Origin: Rhizomys pruinosus | Lineage: Eukaryota; Chordata; Mammalia; Rodentia; Spalacidae | Assembly (NCBI GenBank): GCA_009823505.1 | Contig: VZQC01005910.1 | Span: forward strand, 2,212,860-2,276,859 | DNA length: 64,000 nt | Reading direction: 5' to 3' | Part shown: piece after piece, positions 43,823-54,439 of the stretch | Position numbering within the stretch: position 1 is the stretch's first letter | Layout: each line of letters starts with the position of its first letter | Made by a program: the position numbers and the translations under genes | The notes under the pieces: model-generated | What the model saw: the letters and a program-made list of their open reading frames with translations, nothing else | Told to the model about the DNA's origin: nothing | Databases searched by the model: none

Positions 43823-44394
43823 GGAATGATGTATTTAATAATCCAGTATACTACCCTTCTGGAAAAAAGTTGGAACATTCCACACAAAATATGAAAATAT
43901 AAATTACAAATGGCTTAAACATTTAATTTGAAACAATCAAATAATAAATTATAGAAGAAAATCTAAGAGATTATATGTAACCAAAGATTACAAGAGACCA
44001 GACCATTATAATCAGTACAAGAGTTCGCCAAACCATTATAAACTATTATAGATGATTTAATTATGACAAACCCACAAATTAGAGAGTATCAAGGGGGATC
44101 TGAAAAGGTATTTGCCACAGCATGGCCAAGGGTAGCTATTTATAGTATGCAAGCAGGAATAAGAATCAAGGAGAAAACATTCAAATGACCACCTCTTGAC
44201 ATGTAGTTGAGAATAGGAATAGGTGGCTCACAGAAGACCAAAATGTCATAGTTAGAGAAATAAAAATTAAGGTAACATTCAGGTCTCACACACTTCGGAC
44301 TTGCAAAGACTAAAAAGAGCAATAATAACTGTTCCTGTAGAGTCCACAGGAGTAGGGTTCCTCATTTTGGTGTACTGGTAGAAATGTGAATTGT

Positions 44395-44398
<4 letters not shown>

Positions 44399-44443
<45 letters not shown>
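44399..44443. repeat. (TG)n microsatellite
   Basis: Uninterrupted TG run of about 22 units, Z-DNA-prone. Confidence 0.97.
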
Positions 44444-44445
<2 letters not shown>

Positions 44446-44472
44446 CTGTATGTGCAGAAGACAATGGGTTGG

Positions 44473-44546
44473 GCATTGTGGCACATGTGAGGTAGGATTG
44501 AACTGCAAATTTGAGGACAGCCTGAGCTACATAATGAGACTATCTC

Positions 44547-44578
<32 letters not shown>

Positions 44579-44590
44579 CGACAGCAACAA
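44473..44590 (+). repeat. Old B1-type SINE with (CAA)n tail
   Basis: GGCATTGTGGCACATGTGAG, TTGAGGACAGCCTGAGCTAC, ATAATGAGACTATCTCAA, then (CAA)n. Polyglutamine in the frame 44402-44980 is this tail. Confidence 0.75.
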
Positions 44591-45320
44591 CAGGAAAGAA
44601 TAAGAAAAGAGAAAGTCAGCAGTCAGCAATCAGCATTCGATGGAGGCAGTCTTTGGATCCGATGCCCTTTGGGGAGTGGATTCCATCTGAAGGCAAGGAG
44701 CAAGATGTGGTCAAAGCTAAGGTTGCCTAAAGAGAGCCTGAAGTGGAAGCCCTCTAGTGGCAGAGGCGAAGAACGGCTGGGGCCAGGGGATGAGTATGGA
44801 TGCTGTAGTGGTTCAGGTGGAAGGCCTGCCGTTAGCTCAGGTGGAAGGCCTGACATGAGCTCAGGTGGAAGGCCTGACATGAGCTCAGGTGGAAGGCCTG
44901 ACGTTAGGTCAGGTGGAAGGCCTGCTGTTAGCTCAGGTGGAAGGCCTGACATTAGCTTAGGTGTAGACACCGTGGGGTAGCATGGGGGTAGCATGTGAGG
45001 TTTGAGTGGCCTGAAGCTTACATGGTTAAAGAGAATTGGAATCACAAACAGTAGATTAATTATGAAAGGAAGTTTATTTAGAAGGCAAAGAATTACAACC
45101 AATCACAAATTTGGGAACAAAACAAAATTAACAAACAGTAGCAGCAGCAGCAGCAACAAGATTAACAACAAAACACACCAAAAAAAACTGACAAGTACCA
45201 CAAAAAAAGATAAATTCTGTGGCTCCCTGAGTTTCGAGTGACCCTCCCTGTGTCACTAGGAATTACTCCGAGGGCCCTCACCCTCAAGTTCTCTGTCACT
45301 GAGATCCAACCCTGAAACTC
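44591..45320. other. Unassigned block containing a 24-bp minisatellite
   Basis: No repeat family recognised, though AGGAAGTTTATTTAGAAGGC near 45067 looks LTR- or 3'-end-like. Contains the array 44813-44956 and (CAG/CAA) stretches near 45138-45160. Frames of 192 (plus) and 159 (minus) codons arise because the array period is a multiple of three. Confidence 0.4.
44813..44956. repeat. 24-bp minisatellite, 6 copies
   Basis: Six units of TCAGGTGGAAGGCCTG plus an 8-bp variable end (ACATGAGC, CCGTTAGC, ACGTTAGG, CTGTTAGC, ACATTAGC). Reads as a GGRPDMSS-like octapeptide on plus and as a GLPPELMS-like octapeptide on minus. Confidence 0.97.
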
Positions 45321-45324
45321 TCTT

Positions 45325-45472
45325 TTTCACTTTTATTTTGAGACAGGGTCTCACTGAGTTCCCTAGGCTGGCCTTGGGTTTGTTCTGTAGCTCAGGTAGG
45401 CCTTGAACTTAACAATCCTCCTGCCTCAATATCCCCAGTAGCTGGGATTATAGGCTTGTACCACCAGGCCTG
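45325..45472 (-). repeat. Old B1-type SINE with inserted segment
   Basis: TTTATTTTGAGACAGGGTCT, CTAGGCTGGCCTTGGGTTTG, GGTAGGCCTTGAACTTAACA and GTAGCTGGGATTATAGGCTT. The CAGG-TGGCCTTG block is present twice, as in ancestral proto-B1 forms. Confidence 0.7.
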
Positions 45473-45474
45473 GT

Positions 45475-47320
45475 GATCGTCTCTTCATATTTTTTTCTTA
45501 AAAACAATATTATTTTTTGCTGTGTGCGGGAGTACAGCTGCCTTCATGTGATGGCCGTTCTGTCTGTTCACTGTGGAATCCAGGGATCAAACTCAGTCAT
45601 CAGGCTTGCTCAGCAAACTCCTTTCCCACGAGTCCTGTCCCTAGTCCTGCCTCTTCATAGGACAGCAGTTTTGTAATGTCTTCTTTATATAGAAAACAGA
45701 AAAAAGTGCTTTAAAATGTTCATTAAATTTTTAAAAAAGGTTTTTGATTATCAGAAAAGATTTGGTTTTCGTGTCATGAGCTTTTTGGTTAAATAATGAA
45801 TTAGAATTTTTGTTAAATTTTGGGAAACTTGCACTCAGGAGAAAACTTTTGTTGAGGTATCAGCAACCATGAAAGCCTATCTTTTAGTAGATCCTCTGAC
45901 TAGAAGCTCCTGACTTTGCACATTTCAAGCCTATTCTTTTGCTTCCACTACTCAAAATACCAGTGCTGGGTTGGCCACATTGAAAGTCATGCAAAGTGTC
46001 ATCTCTTGCTGTGTCCTCTGTGTCACTCCAGGGGTGCTAAGAGAAGCCATTTCTCTGCTGGGGTAGTGATCACAAAACTGAAAGGAAAGTGACCGAATAT
46101 TCTCCTTTCGTACTAATAGCAAGTGAAATATATTCTCAGTTCAACTTCCTCTTAGCTGGGCATCCCAAATATTGATGACATACTTACCGCCACCTACTAC
46201 TGAAGGGATTTGTGGTAATAAGAGACTCCTATCTTAAGCGATTTGTTAAAACAAGCTTACTTTTTCAATTTTATAGACCCCTCTGTGATTGAGTTACTGG
46301 GTTTTTACTAGGGTCCAGGGCTTCATAATGTGAGCTTTGTTAGTTTACTGTTACGTTGTATTCTCTCTTTTCTTCGCATCCTGCTTAGTATTCTATAGGA
46401 GACTGCAAAGCTGGCTGTTAGTCCCCTCCCCTCCTGTCTCAGCATTTCTTATTCCCTTGCAATTTTTTTGTCATAGTACAGCATAGGTTCAAATAAGTCA
46501 GCTTTGCTTTTTCTGGCTTCAAGTAATTTTTTTTTTAAATCTTGGATTCCCAATACAGGGGTATTAAACACTACGACTGCAGTGATTTTAGAGTCAATGT
46601 CCTGAAAATGAGAAATTCCAATGGTTTGATGAACTGCACAGCCTCATCTCCAGCCCCCGGACCACCGCGGGAGCCTTGCATGCATTTTCTGCCTTCATTT
46701 TCATATATATTATATTTACCATCAATCTTGTGGCAAGTTGGAGAGCAGGGAGATTGGGTGACATGGTTCTCTGATGAGGAGATCAATCTGCAAATGGCTG
46801 TTTCCTGCTCTGGGTGAAAACACACGAGAACACGGCATCCGCTGTTCATGGTTCTTTTAATTCTGCTAGAAACTTCGGTTCTGCTAACTGTAGCAAAACA
46901 GCCAAAGGTTTGAAGGGAAAAACTTATTAAGAGGAAGGAAGAGAAAAGTCCCAAGAAGTGATGTATGGTCACCTGGGGGCAATTTTTGATGAGTTTGAAT
47001 ATAAATACAAGAATTTTAAAAATGTCAGAAGGCTTTGGATAAAGAACTCCAACCAACTTATGAGGGAGAGTGTTTTTACTTATTAATGACCTATTAAAAA
47101 TTTCAATCTCCTCATAAGATTTTGCTCCCCTACAGATAAAGGTTTAGTGCAATGAGTTTTTGAGATAGTTTCCATTTTGAAATTAACTGGCTTAGACCTC
47201 AGACTGAGGTTTTAACTCTCTGTTCTTCCTTTCCATGAGATGCAGTCCTATCCCTGTTCAAACCAAGTGAAATGTTTATGTGTTTTTAAGCCTAGTCTTA
47301 TCAAACTCTGGAGGAGTCTG
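45475..47320. other. Non-repeat interval, no gene seen
   Basis: About 1.8 kb with no repeat recognised. 46540-46900 has a mixed, non-degenerate look (CCACCGCGGGAGCCTTGCAT). The 161-codon minus frame 46571-47056 has a hydrophobic N-terminal stretch but no family signature, and I do not call it a gene. Confidence 0.4.
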
Positions 47321-47324
47321 AGGG

Positions 47325-47348
47325 GTGCGCGCGCATGCGCGCGCGCAC
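47325..47348. repeat. Alternating GC/GT tract, Z-DNA candidate
   Basis: GTGCGCGCGCATGCGCGCGC continues to AC at 47348. The 24 bp alternate purine and pyrimidine without a break and are nearly self-complementary. Confidence 0.9.
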
Positions 47349-47426
47349 CCACACCCACACCCACACCCACACCCACACCCACACCCACACCCACACCCAC
47401 ACCCACACCCACACCCACACCCACAG
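47345..47426. repeat. (CACCCA)n hexamer array
   Basis: About 13 units of CACCCA. The other strand is TGGGTG, G-quadruplex-capable. The Pro/Thr and Gly/Val frames are by-products. Confidence 0.97.
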
Positions 47427-47429
47427 GTT

Positions 47430-48175
47430 TGGGCATTACTGGTTTAACTACTTTGCAGTTGCAGTAATGAAAGACAGAACAGGCAGAAGCCCACCACGGA
47501 CATTGGGTTTGCTTTCCAGAATGTATTACCACAATTTGGTGGGAAAAGAAATAGCCCCATGTCCAGAAAAGCCTGGGAACAAATACAAACCAGATGGAGA
47601 AGTGCAGAACGGAGGAGGATGACGGGAGGAAAGACTTGGGGGAAAGGCGCATTCAAGCGAGTGTAGTGTGGAAGGCAGTGTGGGGCAGGGCAAACCGCAT
47701 CAGAGGTCAGACTCTGAGGTCTCAGGTAATAGGTATCTTCAGATTGCCTGACTCCAACTGCCTCTGCGTGTGTGGCTCCCTCTGCCTCTTGGGCTGCAAC
47801 TGCAGCGATTCCATCCTGTGCCCTTTCTTCCGGGTCTAGGCTCAGACGTGGTGGGAGGTAGCATGGGGTCTGACTTCTCCAGTGCATTGGGAACAACCCA
47901 CCCTGAGGGACAGGGCATCCTTTACCAACCAGTGGGAGACATGAAGTAGAAAAGACCTACAAGTAAATTCTGTTCCCGCTGTCCCCACAGTGGACAGTTC
48001 TAAGATGCAGGTGTCCATGCGTCCTGTCCAGAGAGGTCCCTCATGTAGAAGGACACAGCTGTGCTTTCTCGGGAGCTGTGGCCAGCTTGATAATGCACTA
48101 CCTTGTATTTGTTTTCCTTCCTTTTCTGCTTCCTTCTATTTCCCTTCACTCCTGCTGTCTTGGGATTATACCCTT
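47430..48175. other. Non-repeat interval, no gene seen
   Basis: GC-richer than its surroundings with some CpG (GAAAGGCGCATTCAAGCGAG). Frames of 81-150 codons overlap on both strands and show no domains. Confidence 0.4.
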
Positions 48176-48179
48176 AGTG

Positions 48180-48330
48180 AGCATGGACACCCCAGCTTTA
48201 CCTCAGTGCTGCTCTTGGAGAGGACCTGTACATATATTCATTTCCCAGAATCCATGTGGCAGCTCATGACCGCCTGTAAACTCCAGTCCCAGGGCAACCA
48301 ACACCCTCTTCTGGCCTCCACAGGCAATAG

Positions 48331-48376
<46 letters not shown>
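48180..48376 (+). repeat. B2/B3-related SINE with (CA)n tail
   Basis: CTGCTCTTGGAGAGGACCTG, AATCCATGTGGCAGCTCATG, CCAACACCCTCTTCTGGCCT, then (CA)n 48335-48375. Confidence 0.7.
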
Positions 48377-48378
<2 letters not shown>

Positions 48379-48454
48379 ACTACACATATATACAAGTACT
48401 ACACATAAAATAAAAACTTAAAAATCCACCCTACAACTTATTTTCAGACTCTGT

Positions 48455-48690
48455 AGTTAGCGTATATGGGTGGAGAGCATGTATCCATATTTTAGAGTAA
48501 TATAAAATTAATGGAGGAAAATGTGAATTTCTAAGCATCAAAAGAAAAAAAAGACAGAGAAAGATGCAGGACAGTTAAGACAGAGTGCATGATCTGGGCT
48601 GCGGTATGGGGAAGGGAAAAGGGAATATGCCTAAACTGAATTGAAAATGTCTGAAATACACAAAACATCAATAAAATCACAAAAAATAAA
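48455..48690 (+). repeat. L1 3' terminus
   Basis: GGACAGTTAAGACAGAGTGC, GGGGAAGGGAAAAGGGAATA, AACTGAATTGAAAATGTCTG and CATCAATAAAATC. Matches the ends at 53375-53530 and 56530-56677. Confidence 0.75.
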
Positions 48691-48704
48691 ACCTGTTTTT
48701 TAGT

Positions 48705-49556
48705 TTTCTATTGTGATGTTACAAATGACTACACAGATTTTGGTTTAAAAAAGTACTCTTTGCTACATCATAGTTTGTGTTAGGTCAGAAATGTGGCCCG
48801 ACATAACTGGATTCTCTGCTAAGGGTCTCAGATTCAAGGAGTCAGCTAACTGTATATGTGTCTGGAAGGTCTTGGAAGAGCTCATTCAGGTTGTTGGCTG
48901 CAGAGCTATGAGGTTGTGGGATTGAGGTCCTGGGCTATGGCTGTCAGAAGGGCCTTCAGTTTTCTTAGAGGTTATTCGGAGCTCTTTGCAGGTGCCTTCT
49001 TACAGGCTGTCTTTGGGTCCTTTCACAACAGTGCAGCTATCAGCAAGGACTCTTAGCTAGAATACCTACTATGCTGTACACCTGACTTCCTCCTTTGCTA
49101 GGAATTAGAGTAAACCCTCTGCTTGTAAAGGGCTCAGGTGATTAGATTAGGACAATGTAATGTAGGATATCTCCTTATTTAAAGATCAGTTGCTGGGATG
49201 GAGATATGGCTCAGCAGTTTCGAGCACCATCTGCTCAATTCCCAGCACCTACATGGTGGCTAACAACTGTCTGTAACTCCACTTGCAGGGGGTCTGATGC
49301 CTTTTTTTGACTCCGTGGGCATTGCATGACAAGGGTGCACATATACACACAGAAGCAATGCACTCACATAAAAATAATAAATAAAATAAAAATTAAAAAG
49401 ACCAATTGCCAGGTGAACTTAGTTATGCTCACAAAGCAACTTTGTTAAGTAACATAACATTTAAGGTGCAATGGGCATCATTGTCCTCAGGTCCCGGCTA
49501 CACTCATACAATGAGGGGCATCATGAGGATTATCTCTAGAATTCTGACTACCACAA
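48705..49556 (-). repeat. MLT1-type MaLR LTR, antisense, with B2 insertion
   Basis: TAGTTTTCTATTGTGATG, CATTCAGGTTGTTGGCTGCA, AAGGGCTCAGGTGATTAGAT, then after the B2 ACATAACATTTAAGGTGC to AATTCTGACTACCACA. Old placental-mammal LTR. Confidence 0.7.
49192..49396 (+). repeat. B2 SINE, older type
   Basis: CTGGGATGGAGATATGGCTC to ATAAAATAAAAATTAAAAAG. Part of the head before the B box is missing (CATCTGCTCAATTCCCAGCA). AGA(T/C)CA(G/A)TTGC flanks it. Confidence 0.9.
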
Positions 49557-51045
49557 TTCCTTTCCTGTTTTCTGTGACAGACATCTCAACAGTGCTCTAT
49601 AGTTTCTATGGTTATTTCAGTGGTTAAATAAGCTGCTGTGTTAGCCATTAGTTTCATATTCAAACCCCATGGCCTTATTGGTCTATAGGGGGACTATGAG
49701 GCAGAAATTCTCTCAGTCCTCAGCCTTTTCTGGGTATCTTTTTCATCTGGCCCACTGGGAACCTTGGGGTAAACTGTTAGATAATGGGGGAGCTTTTCTC
49801 TGGCTTTGGTTGTATGGCTGATGACTATTTTGACTTTCTGGCTAATACCTGTGTGGCAGGTGTTCATATGATGTCTTCCTCATGGGGCAGAGATGGGCTG
49901 GAGAATATTCCCAGAATTACTTATTTATGAATTTACTCTGGCTTGACCTCTTGCAACTGAAGTACCTGAAGTACTCCCATGGAAGTTAGTGAGGTTCTCT
50001 CAGTGGTTTGTACTTACTGGGTGGGTGAACAAACATGATTCAAATCCATTTACTTGCTGTAGAATTTATTTGGTCCATGGGAAACTCATACCAATCAACA
50101 AGAGAGGATTGTTCCATGGATCACATTTCCCCCTGGTCTTCTATGCCTTTGCATGTCTTTTCTTCTAATGCTAAAATGTAGCCCAGCCCAGCCAATAAGT
50201 TAACTATGCAAGCTGGGGAATGAGATGACAATATACTCTTTGTTCCGATGGCTGTTCTGAATGGTTGAATGGTTTGATGACTGAGTTCAATAGGTGAGTG
50301 AATGTAACGTGCATGTCCTCAGAAAAGCATATGCCAAGGCAAGATTTGATGTACAAGGGATTTATGGGAGGGTGGTGCTTGTAAAGAAATGGAATATGAG
50401 TAGGAGAGCCATTGTGCCATGATGCTGGTGGGATCCAGGTGGAGGTGCCAGGGAGAAAAGGAAGAAGTATTGGCATATGGTGCAGCTCCAAGAAAGTTCT
50501 ATCAGTACTGTCAAGAATGAGCCTTCTTTAGTCCTTGGGCTTTTCTTGGTGGTTTGTATAAGAATAGCTAACAGAAAACATGTTCTGGGCCCAAATGTGG
50601 TGGTCAAAGGAATGAGTATGCAGTAGCTGGGTCCCTGGGTCTGATCCCTGATGCAGGAGATCAGAGTGACTACTTCATGGCTACCAATGGCGACCATAGT
50701 CATAGACTAAAGTGTTCTGTTAGGGTGGACCAGTGACTCAGGGTTATCAAGATTCCTGACTCTTCTATATCATCCAGATGTCTCTACATAGAAACGGAAG
50801 AGAAGTGATGGTGCTAGATGGAAGTCCCGGAACCAGTTCAACCTTCTCGCTTAGGCTCCCCTCACCCTACTGTTTGGCTTTCTTTAAAATGTATTCTTGA
50901 CCATGGGAAGGGAAGACCCCAGTGTGGAGCACAAGGGCAGGACTGATGGTTGTTTGGGCTTACCAAGGAGGAGCCTCTAAGAATTCCTTAAGGAAAACAT
51001 GACATCTTTCAGCCTAATAAAGAAAAAAAAAATAATAAAAAAATC
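49557..51045. other. Non-repeat interval, no gene seen
   Basis: About 1.5 kb without a confident repeat. 95- and 113-codon minus frames (50204-50703) overlap and lack domain features. A faint LTR-like look near 50330-50480 cannot be confirmed. Confidence 0.4.
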
Positions 51046-51049
51046 ATAA

Positions 51050-51395
51050 GCTGAAGATGCTAAAACCTATGAAGTCATAATCTTGATATAGGTGTGACAT
51101 GCGTAGATGAATATTTTGGAGTGATGCAAATTGGAAGGAACAAGAACAACAAGAACAAGAACAACAACAACAACAACAAAAGGCTGCGTCAAAGAACTGA
51201 CTGAAACAGTGAACTTCTGCCCGAAACAGTAAACTTCTGCATCGAAAATTTTAAAAGAGAAAAAGATGAAAAACATGTTTGGCAGAATGCATGAGCTCTG
51301 GCTGGGGGGGGGCAGGGGGAATGGGTCTGGACTTGATTGGGAAATTTTGTATGAAATGCACAATGCTTCGATAAAAATTGGCTTTAAAAATGTAT
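51050..51395 (+). repeat. L1 3' UTR and terminus with (CAA)n
   Basis: GAACAACAAGAACAAGAACA tract, GAACTGACTGAAACAGTGAA, a purine-rich run with nine consecutive G, then TTTTGTATGAAATGCACAAT and GATAAAAATT. The block AACAGT(G/A)AACTTCTGC is tandemly doubled. Confidence 0.7.
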
Positions 51396-51399
51396 TCTC

Positions 51400-52015
51400 T
51401 TGATGTTTCCCTTTTTACTGGTTCTGGCTTTGGAAGCCACTTTGAGGCTCATAAGAAATCTCTCACTTTCATTTGATTGTATCTATCTTTATCTGTCTAT
51501 CTTTGGTGGAGAGATGCCACATTACAATGGTCCCTGAACAAAGACAGTCTGACCTCTTGGTATCAATTAGAACCAGGAATAAGCCTGACCTGCTTTGAAA
51601 ACTAGTTCCTTCTGTGTTCTCTCAGAACTGTTCACGCCAACCAAGGAATTGCTCTCTATTTATTGGAACTACATCTAGCATGATACAGGAAAGGAAAAGT
51701 GGAACTTGTCTTATCAGGGAAGGATTTTCCCTTTATGACATCTATTGACCCAGAAGAGCACACACAACCACAGAGTAATATTATCAGTCTAATTCACCTG
51801 TTGTTTGCAATACAAATGGGATAATTCATTGCTTCCAATGATAGTATATTTAATATTCATTTCTTTCAGTATTGATATTTTTACAACATACAACATATGC
51901 ATGCATATACATTATTTTGGGTCAGGGTCAAGGAAGGATCATGAGCAATTAAAGCTATATGTGTAACTTACAAAAGGAGCCAAAGATCTACACAGTGTCC
52001 CAGAAAAATCTTTCC
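51400..52015. other. Non-repeat interval, no gene seen
   Basis: No repeat or credible frame recognised. Confidence 0.4.
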
Positions 52016-52019
52016 TACC

Positions 52020-52170
52020 CTATCTATCTATGTATCTATCTGTGTATCTATTATCTACGTGTACCTATCTATGTATTTATCTGTGTATCTATCTGTGTAT
52101 CTATCTATTATCTATGTGTACACCTATCTGTGTATCTATGTGTGCATCTATTTATGTATATGTCTATGTA

Positions 52171-52222
<52 letters not shown>

Positions 52223-52223
52223 A
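52020..52223. repeat. (TATC)n tetranucleotide array, interrupted
   Basis: ATCT units mixed with GTGTATCT variants, longest pure run about 52173-52222. The Tyr/Leu/Ser/Ile-rich frames of 61-129 codons are by-products. Independent of the array at 37563. Confidence 0.95.
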
Positions 52224-52446
52224 TCTCTCTATCATTTCTATTGAGCAAATACAAGCCCTCTCTACATTTTTTAGAGGTTATTTATTTCTTTATTTTTCAT
52301 TGTGTGGTGGGGCAGGAGGGGGTTTTCATGTTGTGGCATGTGCTTTAGAGGTCAGAGGATAACTCTCAGGGGTTGACTCCCTGTCATTCAGCCCAGGTTG
52401 GCAGGCCTGGTGGGAGGCACCCTCACCCACTGAATTATCTAACTAA

Positions 52447-52670
52447 TTAAAATTTTTTCTTTTAAATTTTACATGTATGCGTGTATTGTTTGCATGTATG
52501 TAATTGCACCCATGTCGTGCATTTCCAACAGAGGTCAGAAGAGGGTATTTTATCCCCCCTGAACTAGAGTTATGGATAGTTGTCAGCCACTGTGTGGGAG
52601 TTGGTAACCGAACCCAGGTCCTCTGCAGAAACAGCCAAAGCTCTTAATTGCTGAGGAATCTCTCCAGCCC
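52447..52670 (-). repeat. B2 SINE, older type
   Basis: TTTTACATGTATGCGTGTAT to GAGGAATCTCTCCAGCCCC. No internal duplication. CTAATT flanks it. Confidence 0.9.
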
Positions 52671-52719
52671 CCTAATTTATCCTTTTCAATGAGTCCGTAG
52701 CATTCTCTTTAAGATGATT

Positions 52720-53530
52720 TAACGTAAAAATTAAGTTTGCTTCCCAAGTTAATCATATATAGTCACTCAAAACAACATGGGTGAATTTGATGAAATCTGT
52801 GCCTTGACTCCACCCTATAGTCATGTATAATACAACTGTCTTCTGGAGACTCATATGCTAAAAAAAGGGGGGGGNGGGGGAAAATTGTAATTCATGGATT
52901 AACATATCCAAACATGTGTCTATGCTAAAGTAACCTACCATAACTATTAGTGCTGCTTAAATACCTATATATCTAATTGCTTGTTCTTCATTAGTAGGAT
53001 CGAAAGGTTATTCCTGGACAAACTGTCAGCCCATGAAAGGAAACAGCCAGAATTGACCAGAGTCCAAGTCAACAGCTCCAGAGAGAGTGGACTGTTTTAC
53101 CTCTCATCCACCTGTGCCCCTTTTCTAAGCCTAGGGAACAACCTGCGGAAGAGGGGGCGTGGTAGAATGTAAGGGCTGCGATTGGGGTGAATGGTGAAAC
53201 TACAGCAATGTAGTCTGGACACTCATTTGATCAACTTGATTGAACAAACAACCTGTCACCCCCCACTGGATGGTGGGGCTGTAGGTGTTTGGGCACAACA
53301 GCCTGCAGATAGGTTTTGCATGAAGGATGCTTGTACTCATGGATTATCACTTATAGCTAAAAATGAAAAAAAAAACTGAGAGAAAGATGCAGGACAGTTA
53401 TGGCAGAATGCATGATCTGGGATGAGGTGGGGGTGGGGCGGGGAGGGAAAGGGAAATAAGCCTGAACTGAATTGGAAAAAATGTATGAAATGCACAAAGC
53501 ATCAATAAAAACTAATTAAAAAAAAAACCT
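52720..53530 (+). repeat. Long 3' module (L1-like), copy P1, internally deleted
   Basis: 52720-52860 matches the module part rc(61790-61940). An A-run plus G-run with an N at 52875 follows, then the text jumps over about 1 kb to GTAATTCATGGATTAACATA and continues to an L1-like end (purine tract 53415-53460, CATCAATAAAAAC, A-tail). The 63-codon frame 52981-53172 has close counterparts in copies P2 and Y. Confidence 0.7.
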
Positions 53531-53547
53531 TTAGTAGAAAGAGACAT

Positions 53548-53664
53548 TTGTTTTTTTGATAGGATCTCACTATGCAGGCATAGCTGGCCTGAAACTCATA
53601 TAAATTTGCTTGCTGTTGGCTCTAGAAGGCTGGGATTAAAGGCACGCACTATCATGCCCTAAAA
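53548..53664 (-). repeat. Old B1-type SINE
   Basis: TTTGATAGGATCTCACTATG, GCATAGCTGGCCTGAAACTC and GGCTGGGATTAAAGGCACGC. Confidence 0.75.
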
Positions 53665-53982
53665 AAAGTTTTTCTATTGTCAGTAACCTAAAAGATAGAG
53701 GTGTAGGAAAAGATTTTCTTTTTAAAAAATGTTTTTAATAAGCCAAATGTATTAAAAATACATCAAAGTTTAAAAATAATGCCTAGTGATGATCATAAAC
53801 AATTGCTATATACAAGACTGACAATATTCAAAGATGGGGATTGGTGAATATGCACATTGTGCCAAACTTTTAAAATAAACATTAGAGTATCATCTGCAAA
53901 ATGTTGATAATAATAAAGCTAATTTTATTGTGGACTGATTTTACCAAATTTAAAATTTTATATAGAAAAAAACAATGAAACA

Positions 53983-54140
53983 ATTTTTTTTTTGGTATTT
54001 TCGAGACAGGGTTTCCCTGTAGCCCCAGCTGTCCTGGAACTCGCTCTGTAGACCAGGCTGGCCTTGAACTCACAAAGATCCGCCTGCCTCTGCCTCCCAA
54101 GTGCTAGGATTAAAGGCGTGTGCTGCCACGCCCAGCTTAC
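53983..54140 (-). repeat. B1 SINE
   Basis: GGTATTTTCGAGACAGGGTT to GTGTGCTGCCACGCCCAGC. GAAACAAT flanks it. Confidence 0.94.
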
Positions 54141-54439
54141 AAAGAAACAATATTACATTAATAGTACAATAACACCATTTGAAAATGAGTAATAATTGAC
54201 TTTCTGTATTCTCTTTGGTAGCATGACAATGAAAATTTCCTAATTGTTTGTGTATAATGCTAATACAATATAATGGTTAACAAACCATATCTAGTAGCAA
54301 AGTTATTTAAGTAGAAAGGTGCTTATAAATTGATTATAAATATTGTTTGGTTAAATCTTTAAATTTACAACAACTAGTTTCTATTAGTTTATCAAACCTT
54401 AATCTAGTATTTCAACAGTAGGGCCAAGAAACAAAGCAA

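Larger units (their letters stand above)
42850..44060 (+). repeat. Possible ancient L1 ORF2 with two B2 insertions
   Basis: AT-rich text such as AAAGCCATGATAACAAAGTA, GTATGGTATTGACACAGAAT and AATCATTACAGAATAAAACT resembles old L1 ORF2 around the C-terminal third. Diverged and without open frames. Confidence 0.4.

Noticed and set aside
44402..44980. 192-codon frame with Cys/Val repeats, polyglutamine and octapeptide repeats
   Set aside because: The start is a TG microsatellite, the glutamines are a SINE CAA tail, and the octapeptides are a 24-bp minisatellite.
46571..47056. 161-codon minus frame in single-copy DNA
   Set aside because: No domain, no convincing signal peptide, no splice or promoter context. 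Length alone is compatible with chance.
47345..47426. Interstitial telomere-like repeat
   Set aside because: The unit is CACCCA, not the vertebrate CCCTAA telomere unit.
47240..47652. Long Pro-Thr and Gly-Val repeat frames
   Set aside because: By-products of the CACCCA hexamer array, open in several frames on both strands.
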